A DNA stretch of 64,000 bases, taken from positions 4,464,001 through 4,528,000 of the forward strand of contig NZ_CP040889.1 in assembly GCF_006171285.1 (NCBI RefSeq), in the 5' to 3' direction. How positions within the stretch are numbered: position 1 is the stretch's first letter; each line of letters starts with the position of its first letter. Source of the stretch: Leclercia adecarboxylata (lineage in GTDB: Bacteria > Pseudomonadota > Gammaproteobacteria > Enterobacterales > Enterobacteriaceae). The notes beneath the pieces are model-generated. The model saw only the letters and a list, made by a program, of their open reading frames with translations, was not told where the DNA came from and did no database searches. Position numbers and translations under genes: made by a program. Positions 24,150 through 34,288 of this stretch are shown piece by piece.

Positions 24150-24548
24150 TTATCTGACGAGCCGAAGCCCTTTTGAAACGACGCGTTTAAACTCTTCACA
24201 CTCGGTATGTTCTGGCTGCGAACAACGCGCAACGTGCTTAAGCCCGCGACTTAACAACTGCAGTCTGCGAATGGTTACATCAATCTCTTTTGAACGTTGC
24301 TCGAGCCGTTCCCTGTCCAGAGCTATCTTACCCTGCGTACCGAACATCTCTGCGATGTCATCCAGAGAAAACCCCGCCACCTGTCCCAGCGCAATCAGCT
24401 GAAGCTTATCGAGCACATTTTCATGGTACTGCCTTCTCAGGCCATTACGGCCAATGGGTTTGATTAACCCTTTCGTTTCGTAATACCGCAACGCCGAGGG
24501 TTTAACCCCTGAAAGCTCAGCCACTTCTCCGATATCCAGTTCTTTCAT
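24150..24548 (-). CDS. MerR-family transcriptional regulator
   Basis: A 132-codon dimeric regulator with a winged HTH (IGEVAELSGVKPSALRYYETKGLI, residues about 4-27), the second MerR helix GLRRQYHENVLDKLQLI, a coiled-coil dimer helix, and a C-terminal CSQPEHTEC pair of cysteines. These could bind a metal or sense redox state, as in SoxR/CueR relatives. The start at ATG 24548 has GAGG 12 bases upstream. It is divergent from the DUF2938 gene and probably activates it from the shared promoter. The inducer is unknown. Confidence 0.8.
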   Translation of the reverse strand: MKELDIGEVAELSGVKPSALRYYETKGLIKPIGRNGLRRQYHENVLDKLQLIALGQVAGFSLDDIAEMFGTQGKIALDRERLEQRSKEIDVTIRRLQLLSRGLKHVARCSQPEHTECEEFKRVVSKGLRLVR

Positions 24549-24550
24549 CG

Positions 24551-24581
24551 TTGACTTCAACCTCGCTTTAAGTTGCAAACT
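24551..24581 (+). promoter_or_regulatory. candidate MerR-type promoter/operator
   Basis: TTGACT (24551-24556) and CAAACT (24576-24581) are separated by 19 bases, the overlong spacing typical of MerR-activated promoters. The spacer carries an imperfect dyad, CAAC at 24558 and GTTG at 24572-24575. The -10 match is weak. Confidence 0.45.
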
Positions 24582-24619
24582 GGCTGTCAGCTTAGCATTT
24601 CATTAACGGAGAGCAGTCA

Positions 24620-25105
24620 TTGGAAAGCATTTATGTCATTAAAACGGTTATAACGGGGATTGGCGCAACGCTTCTCATGGACATATGGTCACTGTTTCAG
24701 AAACAGATCCTCAGGGTTCCGCCGCTGAACTATGCCCTGGTAGGACGTTGGATTTTGAGTTTACCTGAGGGAACGTTTTTCCACAGTACGATTGCTTCGA
24801 CGCCGCGCGTAAAGGGGGAGAAAATCACTGGCTGGGTGTTTCACTATCTGACCGGAATAGCTTTTGCTTTTGTGCCGTTTATATTCAACGGCGGTGCCTG
24901 GCTCAGGGAGCCGTCTCTTACAATGGGTTTGCTGGCGGGTCTGCTAACCTTGTTTGCCCCCTTCCTGCTCCTGCAGCCAGCGTTCGGTTTTGGCATAGCC
25001 GCGTCACGCACGCCCCGCCCATGGGTGACTCGCCTGATGAGCGCGCTCACGCACCTTGCGTATGGATTTGGGCTTTATGTTGCGGCACTCATGATGAGCG
25101 CCTGA
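24620..25105 (+). CDS. DUF2938 membrane protein
   Basis: A 161-residue integral membrane protein with about four hydrophobic helices and the DUF2938 pattern (MDIWSLFQ, then GWVFHYLTGIAFA). The start is TTG 24620 with GGAG eight bases upstream; no ATG fits the reading frame at a sensible place. The family has no established biochemical role. Its head-to-head position with a merR gene suggests induction by whatever the regulator senses. Confidence 0.8.
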   Translation: MESIYVIKTVITGIGATLLMDIWSLFQKQILRVPPLNYALVGRWILSLPEGTFFHSTIASTPRVKGEKITGWVFHYLTGIAFAFVPFIFNGGAWLREPSLTMGLLAGLLTLFAPFLLLQPAFGFGIAASRTPRPWVTRLMSALTHLAYGFGLYVAALMMSA

Positions 25106-25111
25106 GGATAG

Positions 25112-25144
25112 ATGCCGGGGGCGCTTCGCTTGCCCGGCCTACAT
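25112..25144. repeat. REP palindrome, right copy flanking merR-DUF2938
   Basis: Identical in 33 bases to the REP element at 24112-24144 and in the same orientation. It starts six bases after the DUF2938 stop codon. Confidence 0.75.
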
Positions 25145-25249
25145 TCTCTTACCTGTAAAACTTATCTGGTAGTAGCAACGAGCCTGGCATTCCTCTACTG
25201 TTTACGGGCATAACTCCCCCACAGGTAAACGTCCAGAAGGGTTTTCAAC

Positions 25250-25627
25250 ATGAGTGAACTGGTAAGAAAGAACTATCCGGAGTTAGGGGAAGTGAAAGCC
25301 CCGTATGTCCATTCAGTCAGGCATGGAAACACGCTCTATATTTCCGGGTTAACCGCGTTTGGCACACCCGCCCAACACCAAGGCATCGCGGAGCAGGCCG
25401 AAGAGATATTCAGTCAGATACGGAAAATTATCGCAGCAGAAGGCGCTGATTTTTCGTCACTCATCAAAGTGACTATCTTTATCACCTCTTTCGCGGAGAT
25501 CAACGCGCTGCGGGAGGTGCTGTACCGTAATTACGGGGACCATTTGCCTGCCAGTTCGCTGGTAGAGGTGAGCCGCCTCTTTTCGCCGGACCTCTCTGTC
25601 GAAATTGAGACGATTTTTGCCCTGTAA
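25250..25627 (+). CDS. RidA (YjgF/YER057c) family protein
   Basis: A 125-residue RidA-superfamily trimer subunit. RidA enzymes deaminate reactive enamine/imine intermediates. The pocket Arg is present in LVEVSRLFSPDLSVEIE, and the GLTAFGTP stretch matches the first active-site loop. It is not the housekeeping ridA, because the sequence around the N-terminus differs. Its substrate is unknown. It stands alone with about 100 bases upstream. Confidence 0.82.
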   Translation: MSELVRKNYPELGEVKAPYVHSVRHGNTLYISGLTAFGTPAQHQGIAEQAEEIFSQIRKIIAAEGADFSSLIKVTIFITSFAEINALREVLYRNYGDHLPASSLVEVSRLFSPDLSVEIETIFAL

Positions 25628-25709
25628 TGTCGACGGGTAACGTTGCTGGCCCCTGGCTTTTCTTGTAACCTTCCCCGCTTCCAACCCTGGCCTGATAATA
25701 CGGACGCTT

Positions 25710-25994
25710 ATGACCGCTCACCCTTCCAAAGATCCTCTGCATGGCGTCACGCTTGAGATGATGGTTAACGCCCTGGTGGCGCGCTACGGCTGGGCGCAGC
25801 TGGGAAAGCTGATTAAAATTAACTGCTTTAACAGCGATCCCAGCGTGAAATCCAGCCTGAAGTTTTTGCGCCGCACGCCCTGGGCCCGCGCCGAGGTCGA
25901 AGCCCTGTATCTGGACTCGCTGGAGGAGACCGCGCCGGACAATGCCGACGACGACTCCACCAGCCCGTGGGCCAGAGCGCGAGCCAACCGTTAA
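25710..25994 (+). CDS. VF530 family (DUF2132) DNA-binding protein
   Basis: A 94-residue protein with the VF530 pattern [21 protein letters not shown] and [16 protein letters not shown]. Members of this family fold as a small helical domain and bind DNA weakly; the cellular role is unclear. Its stop codon overlaps the stop of the convergent glgX by two bases. Confidence 0.85.
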   Translation: MTAHPSKDPLHGVTLEMMVNALVARYGWAQLGKLIKINCFNSDPSVKSSLKFLRRTPWARAEVEALYLDSLEETAPDNADDDSTSPWARARANR

Positions 25995-28066
25995 GGTCGG
26001 CGTAACAGCACGATACTGCGGCCCGCCAGCGAGAAGTCCGTGTCCGGGGTAACGGCCCGGGCCAGGTTGTCATCCTCCACCGTACTCAGCTCCAGCACCC
26101 AGCCACCTTCCCCGCATTCCGGGATACGGAATGGGACGGCAGCCTCGTACGGGTTGATCAGCAGCAGCACTTCCTGCCATACCCCGTGTTGCCCCTGCAG
26201 ATCGGCCCGGGTGAGATAGAGCCCCAGCGTGGTGCCCTCATCCCAGTGCTCCGGCAGCTGAGGTCCACCGCCCGCGTTGTACCACTGGATCTCCATGCCG
26301 TCGCGCCAGCTTTCACGGCGTAACAGCGGCTGACTGGCCCGCAGCTTGATAAGATGACGGGTGAAGTTGCGCAGCGCGTCAGCGCTGGCGGGCAGATTCT
26401 CCCAGTGCACCCAGCTGATCTCGCTGTCCTGGCAGTAGCCGTTATTGTTCCCCAGCTGGCTGCGGCCAAACTCATCCCCGGCCAGCAGCATTGGCGTCCC
26501 GTGTGAGAAGAGCAGCGTGGTCAGGAAGTTGCGCTTCTGCTGTTCGCGCAGAGCATTAATCTGCTCGTCGTCGGTCGGCCCTTCAGCACCATAATTTGAT
26601 GAACGGTTATCATTGTGGCCGTCGTTATTATCCTCGCCGTTAGCCTCGTTATGCTTCTCGTTGTAAGAGACCAGGTCGTTTAGGGTGAAACCGTCGTGAG
26701 CGGTAATAAAGTTGATGCTGGCCCACGGGCGGCGACCGCGCTGATCGTACAGGTCGCCGGAGCCGAGCAGTCGCGCGGCAAAGTCCGATGAGACGTTATC
26801 CCCGCGCCAGTATTCGCGCACGGTGTCGCGGTATTTATCGTTCCACTCGCCCCAGCCGGGCGGGAATCCCCCCACCTGATAACCGCCGGGGCCGATATCC
26901 CACGGCTCACCAATCAGTTTCAGCCGTGAGAGGAGCGGATCCTGCATCATGGCATCGAAAAAGCCGCCGCGCTGGTCGAACCCTTCCGGCTCGCGCCCGA
27001 GAATGGTGCCGAGATCAAAGCGGAAGCCGTCGATATGCATTGATTCAGCCCAGTAGCGCAGGGAGTCCATGACCATCTGCAGCACCCGGGGATGCGAGGT
27101 ATTCACGGTATTGCCGGTGCCGGTGTCATTCACATAGTAGCGGTGCTGACCGGCGATAGTGCGGTAGTACGAGAAGTTGTCGATACCTTTGAACGACAGG
27201 GTCGGGCCCAGCTCGTTACCCTCGGCGGTGTGGTTATAGACCACGTCGAGGATCACTTCGATACCCGCATCGTGGAAAGCGCGCACCATGTCGCGGAACC
27301 CCTGAATGCCGTTCGGGCCGTAATAGCGCGACGCCGGAGAGAAGAAGTTCAGGGTGTTATAGCCCCAGAAGTTTTTCAGGCCCCGGTCCAGCAGATGCTG
27401 ATCGTCCGGGAAAGCGTGCACCGGCAGCAGTTCCACCGAGGTGATGCCGAGGCTTTTGATGTAATCGACAATCGCTTTATGCCCCATCCCCTCGAAGGTG
27501 CCGCGTAACTCAGGCGGGATCGCCGGGTGAAGCTGGGTAAAGCCCTTCACGTGCGTTTCATAGAGAATGGTTTCAGACCAGGGCACCGTCGGGCGATGCG
27601 GATCCTGTCCGTCGAACACCCGCGGGTCGATCACCCGGCATTTCGGCGTGAAAGGCGCGCTGTCGCGGGTATCAAAGCTGAGATCGAGGTCGTCATGCCC
27701 CAGTTCATAACCAAAATGGGCGGCGTTCCACTTCAGCTCCCCGGTCAGGGCGCGGGCATAGGGATCGAGCAGCAATTTATGCGGGTTAAAGCGATGGCCG
27801 TTTTCTGGATCGTAAGGGCCATAAACGCGATAGCCGTACAGGGCCCCCGGTTTCAGATCCGGAACGTAGCCGTGCCACACTTCGTCGGTGTACTCCGGCA
27901 GCTCCAGGCGGGCGATTTCATGCTGGCCTGTCGGGTCAAAAAGGCACAGCTCAACGCGCTCAGCGCAGGCCGAAAAGAGCGCAAAGTTAACGCCCTTGTC
28001 GTCATAGTTTGCGCCGAGCGGGTAGCTCTGCCCCGACTGAATTTCATAGGATTTTGCATTTGCCAT
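25991..28066 (-). CDS. glgX: glycogen debranching enzyme (GlgX/TreX isoamylase type)
   Basis: A 691-residue GH13 enzyme that hydrolyses alpha-1,6 branches of glycogen, giving linear maltodextrins for TreY. It has an N-terminal CBM48-like domain (about 10-110) and a (beta/alpha)8 barrel with catalytic Asp in DGFRFDLG, Glu in LIGEPWD and Asp in [11 protein letters not shown] 28066 has GGGAGAG upstream. It is the third gene of treZ-treY-glgX, 27 bases after treY, so it probably serves trehalose synthesis rather than glycogen turnover alone. Confidence 0.92.
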   Translation of the reverse strand: MANAKSYEIQSGQSYPLGANYDDKGVNFALFSACAERVELCLFDPTGQHEIARLELPEYTDEVWHGYVPDLKPGALYGYRVYGPYDPENGHRFNPHKLLLDPYARALTGELKWNAAHFGYELGHDDLDLSFDTRDSAPFTPKCRVIDPRVFDGQDPHRPTVPWSETILYETHVKGFTQLHPAIPPELRGTFEGMGHKAIVDYIKSLGITSVELLPVHAFPDDQHLLDRGLKNFWGYNTLNFFSPASRYYGPNGIQGFRDMVRAFHDAGIEVILDVVYNHTAEGNELGPTLSFKGIDNFSYYRTIAGQHRYYVNDTGTGNTVNTSHPRVLQMVMDSLRYWAESMHIDGFRFDLGTILGREPEGFDQRGGFFDAMMQDPLLSRLKLIGEPWDIGPGGYQVGGFPPGWGEWNDKYRDTVREYWRGDNVSSDFAARLLGSGDLYDQRGRRPWASINFITAHDGFTLNDLVSYNEKHNEANGEDNNDGHNDNRSSNYGAEGPTDDEQINALREQQKRNFLTTLLFSHGTPMLLAGDEFGRSQLGNNNGYCQDSEISWVHWENLPASADALRNFTRHLIKLRASQPLLRRESWRDGMEIQWYNAGGGPQLPEHWDEGTTLGLYLTRADLQGQHGVWQEVLLLINPYEAAVPFRIPECGEGGWVLELSTVEDDNLARAVTPDTDFSLAGRSIVLLRRP

Positions 28067-28093
28067 AAAAGTCTCTCCCTCGAACATTAATCA

Positions 28094-30610
28094 TTAGCTG
28101 CAGGCGATTAACACCCGCCAGCAATCCTGTGCATCGTGTAATCTCAGGCTTTCGCCAGGCATAACGATTTCACCGCTAAAACAGTCCTGATAACGGCGTC
28201 CAGCCAGTTCGGCAGGCAGTACCACCTCTGTCTCCCCCCACAGGGCCGCTCCGTTAACCGGGAACATATCCGCAGCGCTGGCAAACGCCAGTCGCGGCGC
28301 CACCACAATCAAGGCGTCATCATCATCCATGCGGGCAAAGGCGATCGCCTTATCCGCCCTTTCGCCACGGGTCAGCAACGCCACATAGCTCCCCCAGCGG
28401 AACAGCGCCGGTTTGCGCTGGCGCAGGTGCAGCAGCGTGCTGGTCACATAGACCTTTAGCTGTCCGTCCAGCCAGCTTGCCTCCCGGGAGGCGGTGTGGT
28501 GGTCGGCGCTCTGGAGCTGCTGGCTCAGCTGCGCGAAATCCGGCTCGCGACGGTTATCCGGATCGACGAGGCTGAAGTTGAGCCCTTCGCTGCCCTGATA
28601 AACATCCGGCACACCGGGCGCGGTCAGTTTGATCACCGTCTGGCTCAGGCTGTTCACCAGGCCTGCACGGATAAACGGGCGTAACGAGCGGGTAAAGTCG
28701 CGCAAGAAATCCTGATTTTCCGGCGACAGCAGATGGCGGGCGTACTCCAGCACCACAGTTTCATAGGCTTCGTTGCTGTCCACCCAGTCGGTGCGCAGCT
28801 TGGCTTCGCGCAGGGCTTTCTCCACGAAGGCGAGGAAACGCTCTTCCAGCGCCTTTAGTCCCGCCGCGTCCTCAGGTCCCAGCTCAGGCGGCCAGACCCC
28901 CGCCAGCGCCTGATACAGCATCCAGGTGTCGGCGCCTCTTGGGGCTGTACCGTCGTTCAGAAAACGGACATGGGTCTGATTAAGCTGCTGCCAGCGGGCC
29001 ACGCACTCCGCCCACATCTCCGGGGCTTCGGTCAGGGTGTAGAGCCGGGCGCGGGCATCTTCCCCGCGCTTGGTGTCGTGGGTGGAGGTGCCGGAGAGCG
29101 CGTCCGGCTGACGCTCACGCCGGGCCGCCATTTCGCTGTGAAAACGCGTCAGTGAGAAGGCGCGCGGCACCGGCTCGGCTCCCACCTCGTTGAGCGCCAG
29201 ATCCATGTGCTGGCGGAAAAACAGCGTGTCTTCGACCGATTTCGCCATCAGCGGTCCGGTCAGCTGCTGGAAGCGGGTGCGGAACTGGCTGGCGGCGTCG
29301 CGGGCCGCATCGGAGACCTCGCCGGTCAGAATGCGGGTCAGCAACTCAAGTGACGGCTGGTCGGCACTGACGTGCGCCAGCACGTTCTGGAGCAGGCGCA
29401 CGTCCGCCGGGGACATCCCTTGCTCTGTACCGTAGGTGCGATACACCGGGAAGGCCACCAGCAGTTCGCGCAGCGCCAGGCGCAGCGGCTCCTCTTCAAG
29501 GGCAACGCCTTCCGTCAGCGCAAGGTCTGTTGCCAGCTTCACCAGGGTAGAAAATTCTCCGGCGAAATTGCGATCCACCATCAGCAGGCGCGCCGCCCGC
29601 AGTTCGGCATCCATATCCACCGGGCTGCCGATCACCGTGTCGTAGGCCTGGCGCAGACGGTCAATTTTGTCGTCATCCACCAGCACTTCAGAGAGCGAGG
29701 CGATAAATTCATACCCGGTGGTGCCGGAGATCGGCCAGTCTTTGGGAAGGTTCTCGCCTTTGCTGAGGATCTTCTCGACGGTGATATAGCACTCGGGGCC
29801 AGCCTCCTGCCGCAGACGCTGCAGATAGGCGCGCGGGTCGGCCAGGCCATCCACGTGGTCGATTCGCAGCCCGTCCACCGCCCCGGAACGCACCAGCTCC
29901 AGGATGAGCGCATGGCTGTCATCAAAGACCGCGTCATCCTCAACCCGCACGCCCACCAGGCCGGTGATCTCGAAGAAGCGCCGCCAGGAGAGGTCGTGCG
30001 GAGCATCGCGCCAGCTGGTAAGACGCCACGGCTGCTGGTCATGCAGACGGGTTATCGCGGCGGGCTCGCGCAGGCTCAGCACCTCCTCTTCACGTCCCAT
30101 CCAGCTGTCGGGGGTGAGCGGATAAAAATTATCGTAAACGGCCAGCGCCGGTTTGCCGGTATCGGGATCGCGCTGCACGCTGATGTCGCCGTTTGCCAGC
30201 ACCACCTCAAAGTCATCGCCTAAAAACGGCAGCGTCAGGCGGCGCGACCAGTCGATATCAAAATGGCGGGCATAGCGGCTCTTCTCGCCGTGCTCAATCA
30301 CGTCCCGCCACCAGGCGTTTTCCAGCGAGGTGGACATGTGATTGGGGACGATATCGAGGATCAGCCCCATGCCAGCCGCCTTCAGGGCGCTGACCATGCG
30401 TTCAAATCCGGCGCGGCCGCCAAGGGTCGGGTCGATCTCATTGGCATCGGTCACGTCGTAGCCGTGGGTCGAATCACGGGCAGCGGTAAAAATCGGCGAG
30501 GCATACAGATGGCTGATGCCGAGCTGTTGCAGATAAGGCACCAGACTGGCGGCACGATCGAAGGTCATGCCATTACGAAACTGAATACGCCAGGTCGCTG
30601 TGGGGATCAT
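28094..30610 (-). CDS. treY: maltooligosyltrehalose synthase (TreY)
   Basis: An 838-residue GH13 enzyme that converts the reducing end of a maltodextrin to an alpha,alpha-1,1-linked trehalose unit. The N-terminal YRIQFR-type start (WRIQFRNGMTF), GYDVTDANEIDPTLGG, the catalytic DGLRIDHVDGLADP and TSTHDTKRGEDARAR are all TreY hallmarks. The start codon overlaps the treZ stop by one base (TAATG), so it is translationally coupled. It is cytoplasmic. Confidence 0.93.
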   Translation of the reverse strand: MIPTATWRIQFRNGMTFDRAASLVPYLQQLGISHLYASPIFTAARDSTHGYDVTDANEIDPTLGGRAGFERMVSALKAAGMGLILDIVPNHMSTSLENAWWRDVIEHGEKSRYARHFDIDWSRRLTLPFLGDDFEVVLANGDISVQRDPDTGKPALAVYDNFYPLTPDSWMGREEEVLSLREPAAITRLHDQQPWRLTSWRDAPHDLSWRRFFEITGLVGVRVEDDAVFDDSHALILELVRSGAVDGLRIDHVDGLADPRAYLQRLRQEAGPECYITVEKILSKGENLPKDWPISGTTGYEFIASLSEVLVDDDKIDRLRQAYDTVIGSPVDMDAELRAARLLMVDRNFAGEFSTLVKLATDLALTEGVALEEEPLRLALRELLVAFPVYRTYGTEQGMSPADVRLLQNVLAHVSADQPSLELLTRILTGEVSDAARDAASQFRTRFQQLTGPLMAKSVEDTLFFRQHMDLALNEVGAEPVPRAFSLTRFHSEMAARRERQPDALSGTSTHDTKRGEDARARLYTLTEAPEMWAECVARWQQLNQTHVRFLNDGTAPRGADTWMLYQALAGVWPPELGPEDAAGLKALEERFLAFVEKALREAKLRTDWVDSNEAYETVVLEYARHLLSPENQDFLRDFTRSLRPFIRAGLVNSLSQTVIKLTAPGVPDVYQGSEGLNFSLVDPDNRREPDFAQLSQQLQSADHHTASREASWLDGQLKVYVTSTLLHLRQRKPALFRWGSYVALLTRGERADKAIAFARMDDDDALIVVAPRLAFASAADMFPVNGAALWGETEVVLPAELAGRRYQDCFSGEIVMPGESLRLHDAQDCWRVLIACS

Positions 30611-32394
30611 TAATGTGTTTCTCCAGGGGCAAGTCGGACAATAAGGGTGTCGGGCCGTAATTCGGTGTGGATCTCAGGCCAGGCAAAGAGGGTTTCTCCC
30701 GGCAGGTCGGGCATCTCCTCCGTATGGCCGCCGACGTTAAACGCCAGCGACAACGTCCCCCGAGGAAACGTCCAGGTCACCGCCACGCAGCCGGGCCCTG
30801 TTTCCAGCACCTTGCCCCCACCGCTGCGCGCCGTAGCCAGCAGCGGCACAATCGCCTGCTGACGCAGCTCCAGCAGATGGCGGGTAAAGTTCAGCCAGCT
30901 CTCGCCCTCCGGCTGGTTGAGTTTGTCCCAGTCGAGTTTCGACCGATTGAAGGTCTCCGGCGAATTCGGATCGGGCACCCCTTCTTCCTGATGGCTGGCA
31001 TGATCGGCAAACTCCTTCGCTCGCCCTTCCCTTACCGCCCGGGCCAGCTCGCCGTGGAAATCGGTAAAGAAGAGGAACGGCCGGGTTTCGCCATACTCTT
31101 CGCCCATGAACAGCAGCGGAATGTGCGGCGACAGCAGCAGCGCGGCCAGCAGCACTTTGGTGCGCTTCTCCCCGATCAGGGAGAGCAGACGATCCCCGTG
31201 GGCCCGGTTGCCCACCTGATCGTGGTTCTGGATAAAGTCGACAAAGGCCACCGGCGGCTGGTCGATACTTTTCACCCCGCGCGGCTCGCGGTGCCGGGGC
31301 GTGATTTCCCCCTGATAGGAGAACCCTTCCGCCAGCGCCCGGGCGACCCATTTCTCCGGCTGATGCGCGAAGTCGCGGTACCAGGCGTGGGTTTCGCCAC
31401 TCGCCAGCACGTGAATGGCGTTGTGCAGATCGTCATTCCATTCGGCGGTGAACAGCTCCGGCGTGCCGTCCTCCCGGTAAGGATGCAGGGAAATAATGTT
31501 ACGACTGTCTTCGGTGGTGAGATGCACCGGACGGTCGATAATCTCCTCCCGAATGCGTTCAGCAATTTCTTCCAGAACGTGTTTTTCAGACGAATCTGTA
31601 ATGTGATCGATAGCGTCGAAGCGCAATCCGTCGAAGCGGAACTCTTTCAGCCAGTACAGCGGCACGTCGGTAATAAACTGGCGCACGGGGGCCACATCGT
31701 AGGCAATCCCGTTCCCCCAGGGGGTCATCCGCTCAGGATGGAAAAAGTCCGGCGACAGGCGCGGGAGGTAGTTTCCTTCCGGGCCGAAATGGTTCAGCAC
31801 AATGTCCAGCACCACCGACAACCCCAGCCCGTGGGCGGCATCGACGAAGGCTTTCAGCTCGTCCGGCGTGCCGTAGGCGCTGTGCGGGGCATAGAGCAGA
31901 ACACCGTCGTAGCCCCAGCCGCGATTGCCCCCGGCCTGGGACACGGGCATCAGCTCAATCATGGTGATGCCCAGCGACGCCAGATACGGCAGTCTCTCGG
32001 TGGCCGCGCGGAATGTGCCCTCAGGGGTGAAGGTCCCGATATGCAGCTCATAAACCACGCTCTCTTCCCAGCGTCGGCCTCGCCACTGGGTGTTGCGCCA
32101 GACATAGCTGTCGGGATCGCACACCAGCGATGGGCCATTCACATCCCCTTGCTGAGCGCGGGAAGCGGGATCCGGCACGGCGGTGCCGTCAGACAGGATA
32201 TAACTGTAGGTCGAACCGGGTTTGACGTAATCAACCGTCAGGTCGAAGCCGCCGTCACCGGTCGGGTGCATCGCCAGGGTTTCGTCGTTCAGGTGCAGGG
32301 AAACCTGCTCCTGGCCGCTGGCCCATAAATGAAAGCGAACCGTGTTCGCATCAACGTGTTCACAACCCCAATACGTAATAGATTTTGCTGTCAT
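30610..32394 (-). CDS. treZ: maltooligosyltrehalose trehalohydrolase (TreZ)
   Basis: A 594-residue GH13 enzyme that releases free trehalose from the TreY product. It has an N-terminal beta domain, a barrel with catalytic FDGLRFDAIDHI, LTTEDSRN and QNHDQVGNRA, and a C-terminal beta domain. It is the first gene of the operon. Trehalose made by this route is a compatible solute, and the nearby osmC/bdm/sra stress genes fit that setting, although they are separate units. No operator was recognised upstream. Confidence 0.92.
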   Translation of the reverse strand: MTAKSITYWGCEHVDANTVRFHLWASGQEQVSLHLNDETLAMHPTGDGGFDLTVDYVKPGSTYSYILSDGTAVPDPASRAQQGDVNGPSLVCDPDSYVWRNTQWRGRRWEESVVYELHIGTFTPEGTFRAATERLPYLASLGITMIELMPVSQAGGNRGWGYDGVLLYAPHSAYGTPDELKAFVDAAHGLGLSVVLDIVLNHFGPEGNYLPRLSPDFFHPERMTPWGNGIAYDVAPVRQFITDVPLYWLKEFRFDGLRFDAIDHITDSSEKHVLEEIAERIREEIIDRPVHLTTEDSRNIISLHPYREDGTPELFTAEWNDDLHNAIHVLASGETHAWYRDFAHQPEKWVARALAEGFSYQGEITPRHREPRGVKSIDQPPVAFVDFIQNHDQVGNRAHGDRLLSLIGEKRTKVLLAALLLSPHIPLLFMGEEYGETRPFLFFTDFHGELARAVREGRAKEFADHASHQEEGVPDPNSPETFNRSKLDWDKLNQPEGESWLNFTRHLLELRQQAIVPLLATARSGGGKVLETGPGCVAVTWTFPRGTLSLAFNVGGHTEEMPDLPGETLFAWPEIHTELRPDTLIVRLAPGETH

Positions 32395-32566
32395 TCCACC
32401 ACCTCGTTTGACCCGTGTTCCTCGGGTTGCTTAACGTTGAACGTTACGCAGAGGGAAAAAGAGAAAGTGCGGCGGCAATCCACCGCGCATGAACATCAAG
32501 CATAGACCAGGAAATTTAATGTGAGATGGGTCACGACGAAGCGGTTGAGGGGAGTAACTGTGCGGG
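32395..32566. other. upstream region of treZ, no gene seen
   Basis: 172 bases between the treZ start and a REP cluster. It must contain the treZYX promoter (minus strand), but I could not assign -10/-35 elements with confidence. Confidence 0.5.
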
Positions 32567-32690
32567 GTTGCCGGGTGGCGGCGTTGCCTTACCCGGCCTA
32601 CGGATGGATGCTGCGTTCGGCATTGCCGGGTGGCGGCTGCGCCTTACCCGGCCTACCGTAGGCCCGGCAAGCGGAGCGCCGCCGGGCAAG
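32567..32690. repeat. cluster of three REP palindromes (BIME)
   Basis: Three copies of the GCCGGGTGGCGGC...TTACCCGGCCTAC type palindrome lie at about 32569-32601, 32622-32656 and 32657-32690, the last in opposite orientation. They occupy the gap between the treZ upstream region and the 3' end of the chemoreceptor gene. Confidence 0.8.
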
Positions 32691-32706
32691 CAAACGGCAC
32701 CCGTTC

Positions 32707-34257
32707 TTACGCCGGTTCCGGCAGGCGGAAGCTGGCGATACTTTGTGTGAGGTGTCTGGCCTGCTCTTCCAGGGACGCCGCCGCTGCCGCTGACTCCTGA
32801 ACCAGAGCGGCGTTCTGCTGGGTCACGCCGTCCATCTCGGTCACCGCCTGCCCGACCTGCCCAATGCCGCGGCTCTGCTCTTCGGAGGCGACCTGGATCT
32901 GCTCCATCAGCGCATTCACCTTATTCACCGACGCGATGATGGCATTGATCACCTCACCCGAACGGTTCACCAGCTGCGAACCGTTTTTCACGCTGGAGAC
33001 TGACTGGGCGATCAGGTTCTCAATGTCCTTCGCCGCCACGGCGCTTTTCTGCGCCAGGGTACGAACTTCGGTCGCCACCACCGCAAATCCACGACCCTGC
33101 GTCCCGGCCCGGGCGGCTTCAACGGCGGCGTTCAGCGCCAGAATATTGGTCTGGAACGCGATGCTGTTAATCACGCTGGTGATATCTTCGATGCGCTGGG
33201 AGTTAGCGGCAATGGTGTTCATGGTCTCGATCACCTCGCGGGTCACCGCCTCCCCGGTGCGGGCATTGGTCACCGCATCCTGCACCAGCTTACCGGCCTG
33301 ATTAACGTTGTCGGTGTTATTCGCCACCGTGGCGCTCAGCTGCTCCATGCTGGCGGCGGTTTCCGTCAGGGCGGACGCCTGCTGTTCAGTGCGGGACGCC
33401 AGGTCGATATTGCCGGAGGCAATCTCCTGCGAGGCGTGGTTCACGGTGCGACAGGCTTCACGCACCTGAGAGATGGTATCCAGCAGGGCCAGGCGCATCT
33501 GCTCCATCGAGCCCATCAGCAGATCGATCTCGTTTTTCGACCCGGCTTTCTGCGGCACCGCTTCCGTCAGCTGACCAGCGGCAATCTGGCTGCAGTGCTC
33601 GCGCGCCAGGTTGATCGGGGCAAAAACGTAGCGCTTCATCAGGACGCTCACCCCGATAATCACCACCACAAACAGCGCGGCAAAGGCGGCAATAATGGTC
33701 AAGCCAGAGGCAAAGTGGGAGCGCGCGTCGTCGTTAAGCTGTTTCGCGTATTTCTGGTGCACAGAAAGTACCTGGTCGAGGACGATTTCATACTGACGGT
33801 CGAGACCGGAGATCTGCGGGATCAGGGCATCAAACTTTGCCTTGTCGTGGGCGGCGGCCGCGTCAATCAGCGGGGCCAGGCCGCGATCGCGGTAGGCCAG
33901 CCAGGCCTCGTCGTAGTCTTTCACTAGCGGCGCTTCATCCGCCAGACGCGGTGCCGCATTAAACGTCGCAAACGCCCCGTCCGCTTTGGTCAGCGCCAGC
34001 TTAACGGAGGCCAGCTTCTCGTCGAGACCGGTGGTGTCGCCGCTCTCCACCTGCTTCATATACTCCATGACCCGCACGCGCAAGGTACGGCTGTGGTTGA
34101 TAGGATCGATAATGGATAACACCACCTGAATCTCTTTATTGACGTTATCCAGGGAGTTATTGCTCTTAATCGCCAGCCAGACGTTGGTTGCGGCACTGGC
34201 GACAAAGAAAAACAACAGGGCAAGAAGAATGGCAAGGGAAGACTTTTTTAACGACAT
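32707..34257 (-). CDS. methyl-accepting chemotaxis protein
   Basis: A 516-residue chemoreceptor. TM1 is at about 8-29, followed by a four-helix-bundle periplasmic ligand domain (about 30-186), TM2 at about 187-209, a HAMP domain to about 262, and a long signalling coiled coil with the conserved tip ([24 protein letters not shown]). It lacks the C-terminal NWETF-type pentapeptide that tethers CheR/CheB, ending SFRLPEPA, so it is a low-abundance type like Trg. The ligand is unknown. A sigma-28 promoter lies just upstream, which ties it to flagellar regulation. Confidence 0.92.
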   Translation of the reverse strand: MSLKKSSLAILLALLFFFVASAATNVWLAIKSNNSLDNVNKEIQVVLSIIDPINHSRTLRVRVMEYMKQVESGDTTGLDEKLASVKLALTKADGAFATFNAAPRLADEAPLVKDYDEAWLAYRDRGLAPLIDAAAAHDKAKFDALIPQISGLDRQYEIVLDQVLSVHQKYAKQLNDDARSHFASGLTIIAAFAALFVVVIIGVSVLMKRYVFAPINLAREHCSQIAAGQLTEAVPQKAGSKNEIDLLMGSMEQMRLALLDTISQVREACRTVNHASQEIASGNIDLASRTEQQASALTETAASMEQLSATVANNTDNVNQAGKLVQDAVTNARTGEAVTREVIETMNTIAANSQRIEDITSVINSIAFQTNILALNAAVEAARAGTQGRGFAVVATEVRTLAQKSAVAAKDIENLIAQSVSSVKNGSQLVNRSGEVINAIIASVNKVNALMEQIQVASEEQSRGIGQVGQAVTEMDGVTQQNAALVQESAAAAASLEEQARHLTQSIASFRLPEPA

Positions 34258-34262
34258 AAATA

Positions 34263-34286
34263 CCTCAGAAACAATACGGTCTGAGG
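34263..34286 (-). promoter_or_regulatory. 5' UTR hairpin covering the chemoreceptor ribosome binding site
   Basis: CCTCAGA (34263-34269) and TCTGAGG (34280-34286) form a perfect 7-bp stem in the short leader. In the transcript, the GAGG that serves as Shine-Dalgarno is in this stem, five bases from the start codon. Confidence 0.5.
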
Positions 34287-34288
34287 TA

